38,720 nucleotides of DNA, taken from assembly GCA_024281015.1 (NCBI GenBank), contig JAMXLL010000175.1:1-38720 (forward strand), in the 5' to 3' direction. Below the pieces are notes generated by a model. The model saw nothing but the letters and a program-made list of their open reading frames with translations. It did no database searches and had not been told where the DNA came from. Position numbers and translations under genes: made by a program. The DNA comes from Candidatus Binataceae bacterium. Lineage in GTDB: Bacteria; Desulfobacterota; Binatia; Binatales; Binataceae. Shown piece after piece: positions 34,206 to 38,720 of this stretch (positions are counted from its first letter, which is position 1; the number at the start of each line of letters is the position of its first letter).

Positions 34206-35975
34206 ATGTGTGGCATAGCCGGTGTGATGATGCGCGACGGCAAGCTGCTTGACGTGCGGCTGCTCGATCGTCTCGAGCGCGCTCTTGCGCATCGAGGTCC
34301 CGACAGCAAGGGGCGCTTCATTTCACGCGACGTCGGGCTGCTTAATACCCGCCTGGCTATAATCGATCTCGCAACGGGTGGCCAGCCACTATACGAGCCG
34401 CGCGGGGCGGTCCTGGTTGCGAATGCAGAAATTTACAACGATCCTGAAATACGCCAGCAACTGCGTGAGGTTGATTTCGCGACCCGCTCAGACTGCGAAG
34501 TCGTACTTCATCTCTATCGCCGTGATGGGGTTGGTTTTGTAGATGCCCTGCGAGGCATGTATGCGATCGCGCTCTATGACCCGACTAGCCATCGGCTGAT
34601 TCTTTCCCGCGATCCTTTCGGCATCAAGCCCCTCTACTATGTGGAAACGGGCGAGTCCTTCGCCTTCGCTTCCGAGCCGCAGGCCTTGCTCTCTGCCGGC
34701 CTCGCGCATCGCTCGCTGCGCAGCCCGGCACGGGCCGAATTGCTGCAACTCAAGTTTACCACCGGGGCCGGGACTATTTTTTCCGAAATTAGACGCGTGC
34801 TTCCGGGTGAGACACTTATTGTCTCGGACGGCAGCATTCTCGAGCGGCGGCGCCGCGCCGCGTTAAAAGAGGGACCTGCGCCAACGGTCGATTACCAAGA
34901 CGCCCTGCGCCAGCTCGACAGCGTGCTGGTCGACACTGTCGAGCATCATCTCCGGTCGGACGTTCCTTATGGTTTGTTTCTCTCCGGGGGCATCGATTCA
35001 GCGGCGCTCGCAGGTTTGATGGCTCATGCTGGAGCAAAGCCGCTGGTAACTTTCACAGCGGCATTTCCCGGCAGCACCGCGGCCGACGAGTTTCCTTACG
35101 CGCAACGCGTGGCGCGCTTCATCGGTGCGGAGCATCATGTGGTGGAGATGGCGGCAAGCGATTTTTGGCATCTCGCACCGCGCGTCGCGGCTGTCCTCGA
35201 CGACCCGACCACAGATGCTGCGGCGTTGCCCACGTATGCGCTCGCGCAGGCCGCGCAGAGGCAGCTGAAGGTTGTCCTTACCGGCGAAGGCGGCGACGAA
35301 ATGTTCTGCGGCTACAGCCGTTACTATCGCGCCCGCCGCTTTTACGGCCTGTTCACGCATATGGCGCGCTCACGCGGCGAATTCAACGGTCTCGGCGATA
35401 TGAACGGTGCGCTCGACCAATGGCGCGACGGGCTGAGTCGGACTGAACTTGAGCAATCCCTGAGCGGCCGCAGCTTCATCCAGACTTTGCAGGCGATTGA
35501 TTGTGCCGAATGGCTGCCCAACGACCTTTTAACCAAAGTTGACCGTTGCTTGATGGCTCACGGTCTCGAAGGCCGCACCCCCTTTCTTGATCCGGTAGTT
35601 GCCGATTTTGCCTTCCGCTTGCCCGACGGGACGAAGGCGACTCGCACGATGGCCAAGCGGCTGCTCCGTGATTGGCTCGCGGCCCACATGCCCGCTGCAG
35701 AACCGTATCGCAAGAAGACCGGTTTCAACCCGCCAATCGTCGAATGGATCGCCGATCGTCAGACTGTTCTGCAGAAGCTCGTCGCTCACCAGCCTGGAAT
35801 TCGAGAGATCTTCCGCCGGGAGGACGTCGGCAACGCTTTTGCCAACCTGCACAAACACCATCAGGCGGCGTGGAGCCTGGTGTTCTACGCGCTTTGGCAT
35901 AGCCATCACGTGCTCGAGGTCCCTTGCGACGGCACTATCGAAGATGTGCTTAGCCAGGCTGCGGCGCTGGGTTGA
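34206..35975 (+). CDS. asnB: Asparagine synthase (glutamine-hydrolysing), class B
   Basis: The protein has 589 residues. The start is set by chemistry: MCGIAG at 34206 puts the catalytic Cys at position 2, to be exposed by Met removal. Two ATGs lie just upstream (34197, 34200). The N-terminal Ntn amidotransferase domain (~1-190) has HRGPD, LAIIDL, NAEIYND (73-79) and the DCEV block. The synthase domain has SGGIDS (260-265, ATP pyrophosphatase loop) and TGEGGDEMFCGY (359-370). It makes asparagine from aspartate with glutamine as N donor. In O-antigen clusters, homologues amidate uronic acids, and that role is likely here. The usual NGE of the glutaminase site reads NAE. ArnT-like gene 22 bp downstream: one operon. 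Confidence 0.9.
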   Translation: MCGIAGVMMRDGKLLDVRLLDRLERALAHRGPDSKGRFISRDVGLLNTRLAIIDLATGGQPLYEPRGAVLVANAEIYNDPEIRQQLREVDFATRSDCEVVLHLYRRDGVGFVDALRGMYAIALYDPTSHRLILSRDPFGIKPLYYVETGESFAFASEPQALLSAGLAHRSLRSPARAELLQLKFTTGAGTIFSEIRRVLPGETLIVSDGSILERRRRAALKEGPAPTVDYQDALRQLDSVLVDTVEHHLRSDVPYGLFLSGGIDSAALAGLMAHAGAKPLVTFTAAFPGSTAADEFPYAQRVARFIGAEHHVVEMAASDFWHLAPRVAAVLDDPTTDAAALPTYALAQAAQRQLKVVLTGEGGDEMFCGYSRYYRARRFYGLFTHMARSRGEFNGLGDMNGALDQWRDGLSRTELEQSLSGRSFIQTLQAIDCAEWLPNDLLTKVDRCLMAHGLEGRTPFLDPVVADFAFRLPDGTKATRTMAKRLLRDWLAAHMPAAEPYRKKTGFNPPIVEWIADRQTVLQKLVAHQPGIREIFRREDVGNAFANLHKHHQAAWSLVFYALWHSHHVLEVPCDGTIEDVLSQAAALG

Positions 35976-35997
35976 CGGCGCTCCCGGTCCCATTCAT

Positions 35998-37614
35998 ATG
36001 CGAACAACTCCGCTGTGGTTACGGAGCGGCGCCTTCCCTCATTTGCTTCCGTCGGCCGCTATCGTTTTACTCCTGGCCTTGCTGACGCTCAATCGCTTGG
36101 GTGCCGCAGATGTATGTGGAGGAAGCGAAGCGGCAATGGCGGTCTATGTGCAACAAATGGTCGAGCATAAACAGCTTCTTTTCCCGCTCGACAACTGTAG
36201 TATTCCGATGTACAAACCTCCGCTTTACCATTGGACTGCGACGGCACTGGCTTTCCTGTTGCGGCAGGCTACCACGACGCCGTTCATCCTGCGTCTGCCG
36301 TCCGCAATCTATGCCATCGCTGCCTGTGTTCTCACGATGGGTTTCGCCGCACGACTTCTTGGACCCCGTGGCGCCATTCTTTCCGGTCTGTTTCTCTGCG
36401 CTTCGTATCAATACATCAGCCAGGCGCGAATCGGGCTGGTCGATATGACGCTGACTTTTTTTGAAACGATTGCACTTTATACCTTCTTTGCATGGTTCAC
36501 ACTTGATGCCAGGATTTGTCCCCCGGCGCGCCTGCGCAGCGCCTTGCACTACCTGCTGGCGAGCGCGATGGGCCTTGGTGTTCTCGCCAAAGGGCCGGTC
36601 GGGGCACTCCTTCCGGGCGCATCGATGCTGCTCTTTCTAGCCGGCGAGAAAGCCGGCAAATCCGTCAAACACCTGCTCAAGCCAGGACCCATCATCGTCG
36701 GCGGCGTTATCGCATCGGCTTGGTACCTCGCCTGCCTCGCCGGCCGTGAATTAAATTTTCTGAGTCTGCAAATTGGTAGCGAGAACTTTGGGCGTTTTTT
36801 CGGCAGTCTCGGCACCATGCCGCCATGGTATTACGTTCAACCGCTACTACTGAACTCAATCCCCTTGAGCTTCTTCGTTCCGGTCGCGGTGCTTGATGCG
36901 CTGCACAGCCTTGGCGAACGAGGAACACGTTCCACCAAGAGTTTTTCCGAACTGCTCTGCGCTCGCACTGACCGGGCTGCGGTTGCAGTACGTTTGCTCG
37001 CCTGCTTCTGGGTCTTCACCGTCATTTTTTTTGAATTTGCTTCGTATAAGCGACGTGCGTATCTACTTCCACTCTGGCCGGCATCGGCTGTGTTGCTTGC
37101 GTGGTGGGTAGTCGATCGCGTTATCCCGAGGCTCAGACGGTCCCTCGCTACGATTACCTACCGCTTGGTGATCGGGACATGTCTGGTACTTGCAGCCGTT
37201 AATTTCTTGTTTATCCCTGCATTAGAACTTCACGGATGCGGTGCGTCCTTCACGCCGCGCGCGCTCTTTCGCTGGCCTTCCGCGGGCTTTGCGGGTGAGT
37301 CATCCATTGATTCCGGACAGACGAGGTCGTATCGCGAAGCCGCCGCGCAGATTAACCGGCTCACCTATTCCGACGGGCCGCTGTATGTAATCGGAGTTCC
37401 GGATGCACTGGAGCCGCTCGTCTTTTATCTCGATCGATGCGTCCAGCCGTTGCGGCCCGGGAGCATCGCGCCCCCTGCCGGATTTGTTATCGCAGCCGAA
37501 AATACATGGCGGCGAGCGGGTGTTGAGGTGTCTAATTTTGCACCGATCGCCAGCATCCCGTACGACAAGGGTGATCAGCTCCTCCTCCTCCGCCGCTCTT
37601 TCTACTCACATTGA
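35998..37614 (+). CDS. ArnT-like GT-C glycosyltransferase with altered acidic motif
   Basis: The protein has 538 residues from ATG 35998; the frame extends upstream into asnB but the first transmembrane helix begins only after this ATG. MYKPPLYHWTATALAF, RIGLVDMTLTFFE, GVLAKGPVGALLPG, ASAWYLACLAG and FASYKRRAYLLPLWPA match ArnT/PMT hallmark blocks. The loop after helix 1 reads DVCGGSEAAMAVYV (38-51), so the usual D-E pair is S43-E44, with Asp38 five residues before. This looks like a subfamily trait rather than loss, because the rest is well kept, but a direct activity claim is not safe. It probably adds a lipid-phosphate-linked sugar in the periplasm. It is co-transcribed with asnB and convergent with the GT2 gene on the right. 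Confidence 0.83.
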   Translation: MRTTPLWLRSGAFPHLLPSAAIVLLLALLTLNRLGAADVCGGSEAAMAVYVQQMVEHKQLLFPLDNCSIPMYKPPLYHWTATALAFLLRQATTTPFILRLPSAIYAIAACVLTMGFAARLLGPRGAILSGLFLCASYQYISQARIGLVDMTLTFFETIALYTFFAWFTLDARICPPARLRSALHYLLASAMGLGVLAKGPVGALLPGASMLLFLAGEKAGKSVKHLLKPGPIIVGGVIASAWYLACLAGRELNFLSLQIGSENFGRFFGSLGTMPPWYYVQPLLLNSIPLSFFVPVAVLDALHSLGERGTRSTKSFSELLCARTDRAAVAVRLLACFWVFTVIFFEFASYKRRAYLLPLWPASAVLLAWWVVDRVIPRLRRSLATITYRLVIGTCLVLAAVNFLFIPALELHGCGASFTPRALFRWPSAGFAGESSIDSGQTRSYREAAAQINRLTYSDGPLYVIGVPDALEPLVFYLDRCVQPLRPGSIAPPAGFVIAAENTWRRAGVEVSNFAPIASIPYDKGDQLLLLRRSFYSH

Positions 37615-37668
37615 CATGACGCTGCGGCAACTATCCTATCTGAGCGCTTAAAAGACTCGGACGTGTTT

Positions 37669-38601
37669 TCAGGAGCGTTTTGTGCCTGCGGTCTGCCCGC
37701 TCAACGCTCTGGCGATCGGGGTGGGGAGAAACGTCCTGACGTAACGAAGCGCTGATTTCAAATGAGTAGGATGTTGGCGAAGAATGCGAGCGAAGTAGTG
37801 GCGCGCCGCAACTCGATTGCCGGCCTGCATCTGCAGGAGCCCCTGGTAGCCGAGCCAGTTCGTATAGCTCCGAACCGTGCGATGGATCAATCCTTCAGCG
37901 GCCCGGCCATAACGCTGACGCAACCGGCGGAAAAAAACCCGCTGCGACGTTAAGTATTTTTCCATCCGCTCACTACGCTGTTCGATTAGCGTGTAGTAAC
38001 TCAGCGGCTGCGGTACGTAGATGAAGTGGCCGTGCTCACGCGCCCGAATCCAAAGATCGGGATCTTCGTAGCCAAATTTGAATTCCTCGCTAAAACCTCC
38101 ACATCCCTCGAATATGTCGCGCCGCATGACCACGGTGCTGGTGATGATCGGCCACAACTCCGCCAACAGTTCATTCATCGAAGGCGGATGGGCCTGCTCG
38201 GATGATACACATGATGGCGCAATCTCCCGGCCGGTCCGGTCAATGGCGACGGCATCATGGAAAAGCATTACGGCCTGCTCGTCGCTTGCCAGCTTCGAAA
38301 CTGTGCATGCCAACTTTTGCGGCACGAACGCATCGTCCGCATCCAGGAAGGCGATAAACTCGGCATTTGAAAGCGCCACGCCGGCGTTGCGCGCATAAGC
38401 CGGGCCACGGTTTTGCTGGTGCAAGATGCGGATACGCCCCTTATATTGTCCGAGTACTGTGCCAGTAGCATCAGTTGACCCATCGTCGACTGCGATGATT
38501 TCGCAGTTCCCATCGAAATGCTGCTCGAGGACACTGTCGAGCGCCCGCGCAACAGTTTTCGCACCGTTGAAAACCGGGATAACGACCGCCACGCTCAACA
38601 T
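37669..38601 (-). CDS. GT2 glycosyltransferase with TPR-like C-terminal tail
   Basis: The protein has 310 residues from ATG 38601. VVIPVFNGAKTVARALDSVL begins a standard GT-A domain, with AVDDGSTD (D39-D40), FLDADD (metal-binding D87/D89) and GYEDPDLWIRARE, the acceptor/base region. The GT2 core ends near residue 215. A helical tail follows, with AGNRVAARHYFARIL and a final LPTPIARALSG segment. The start sits one base after the stop of the upstream gene (TGA-G-ATG), so translation is probably coupled. It should transfer a sugar from a nucleotide donor to a lipid-linked acceptor in the cytoplasm. The upstream gene encodes a paralogue with the same tail. Confidence 0.88.
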   Translation of the reverse strand: MLSVAVVIPVFNGAKTVARALDSVLEQHFDGNCEIIAVDDGSTDATGTVLGQYKGRIRILHQQNRGPAYARNAGVALSNAEFIAFLDADDAFVPQKLACTVSKLASDEQAVMLFHDAVAIDRTGREIAPSCVSSEQAHPPSMNELLAELWPIITSTVVMRRDIFEGCGGFSEEFKFGYEDPDLWIRAREHGHFIYVPQPLSYYTLIEQRSERMEKYLTSQRVFFRRLRQRYGRAAEGLIHRTVRSYTNWLGYQGLLQMQAGNRVAARHYFARILRQHPTHLKSALRYVRTFLPTPIARALSGQTAGTKRS

Positions 38602-38602
38602 C

Positions 38603-38720
38603 TCACTGACCGTTCTTTGGGGAGGGTGGAGGCGTCAGTTGGGCACCAGCGGTACGGCCACTGAGCGCGCGCGCCAACGGGGCCGGCAAGAACGTCCGCA
38701 GCAGGCGCAGTGCGGATTTC
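38603..38720 (-). CDS. C-terminal end of a GT2 paralogue, truncated by the window edge
   Basis: The minus-strand frame from the right edge gives 38 residues, KSALRLLRTFLPAPLARAL continuing SGRTAGAQ..., then a TGA at 38605-38603. This aligns without gaps to the C-terminus of the next gene's product (KSALRYVRTFLPTPIARAL, SGQTAG). The upstream gene is therefore a tandem copy of the GT2 gene. Only the tail is visible; that its catalytic part is also GT2 is inferred. It ends in a P-rich stretch absent from the other copy. Confidence 0.75.
   Translation of the reverse strand, partial: KSALRLLRTFLPAPLARALSGRTAGAQLTPPPSPKNGQ

Noticed and set aside
1-38720. tRNA genes, insertion sequences, phage or defence genes
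   Set aside because: Intergenic spaces and gene products were checked by eye for tRNA T-loop patterns, transposase motifs and terminal inverted repeats; none were convincing.

Overview
The window comes from the chromosome of a Gram-negative (diderm) bacterium. An lptD gene for the LPS-export outer-membrane barrel is present, with lipoprotein and signal peptides and Shine-Dalgarno-led genes. Base composition looks moderately GC-rich by eye (not computed). The mix of G1-type glutamic peptidase, many GT-C membrane enzymes and DUF4382-like secreted proteins resembles uncultivated soil or sediment lineages (Desulfobacterota/Binatota/Acidobacteriota type). I cannot fix the taxon from sequence alone. 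No tRNA, rRNA, CRISPR array, transposase, integrase or phage gene was seen.

Layout. (1) 1-2.6 kb: a secreted DUF4382-like protein cut by the left edge, coupled through an ATGA overlap to a small lipoprotein. (2) 2.7-10.7 kb, plus strand: a GT-C glycosyltransferase, an MsbA-type ABC exporter, and two tandem paralogous polytopic membrane proteins joined by a TAATG stop/start. (3) 10.8-12.6 kb, minus strand: two paralogous SAM methyltransferases ending in an intrinsic terminator. (4) 13.1-16.1 kb, plus strand: another polytopic GT-C-like protein and a GT2-methyltransferase fusion. (5) 16.1-17.2 kb, minus strand: a secreted G1 (eqolisin-like) glutamic peptidase. (6) 17.6-25.8 kb, plus strand: a tight operon of an FkbM methyltransferase with a coiled coil, a 1278-residue protein with three GT-B modules, a GT4-GT2 fusion with a degenerate GT2 half, and a sulfotransferase. 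(7) 26.3-27.6 kb: a secreted protein of unknown function with a hairpin-rich leader and a strong terminator. (8) 27.6-33.8 kb, minus strand: sulfotransferase, lptD, an ArnT-like GT-C enzyme and another sulfotransferase. (9) 34.2-37.6 kb, plus strand: a class B asparagine synthase and another ArnT-like enzyme. (10) 37.7-38.7 kb, minus strand: a GT2 glycosyltransferase preceded by the tail of a tandem paralogue that runs off the window.

How it fits together (inference). This is a large surface-glycan locus. Cytoplasmic GT4 and GT2 enzymes would build the chain. FkbM and other methyltransferases, three different sulfotransferases and the asparagine synthase would decorate it. The ABC exporter would flip lipid-linked material. 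Up to six GT-C enzymes would add lipid-phosphate-linked sugars on the periplasmic side, and LptD would insert LPS. The product could be a sulfated and methylated LPS or exopolysaccharide. The most notable features are repeated tandem duplication, domain fusions with apparently dead modules, and a similar C-terminal tail on two unrelated enzymes.
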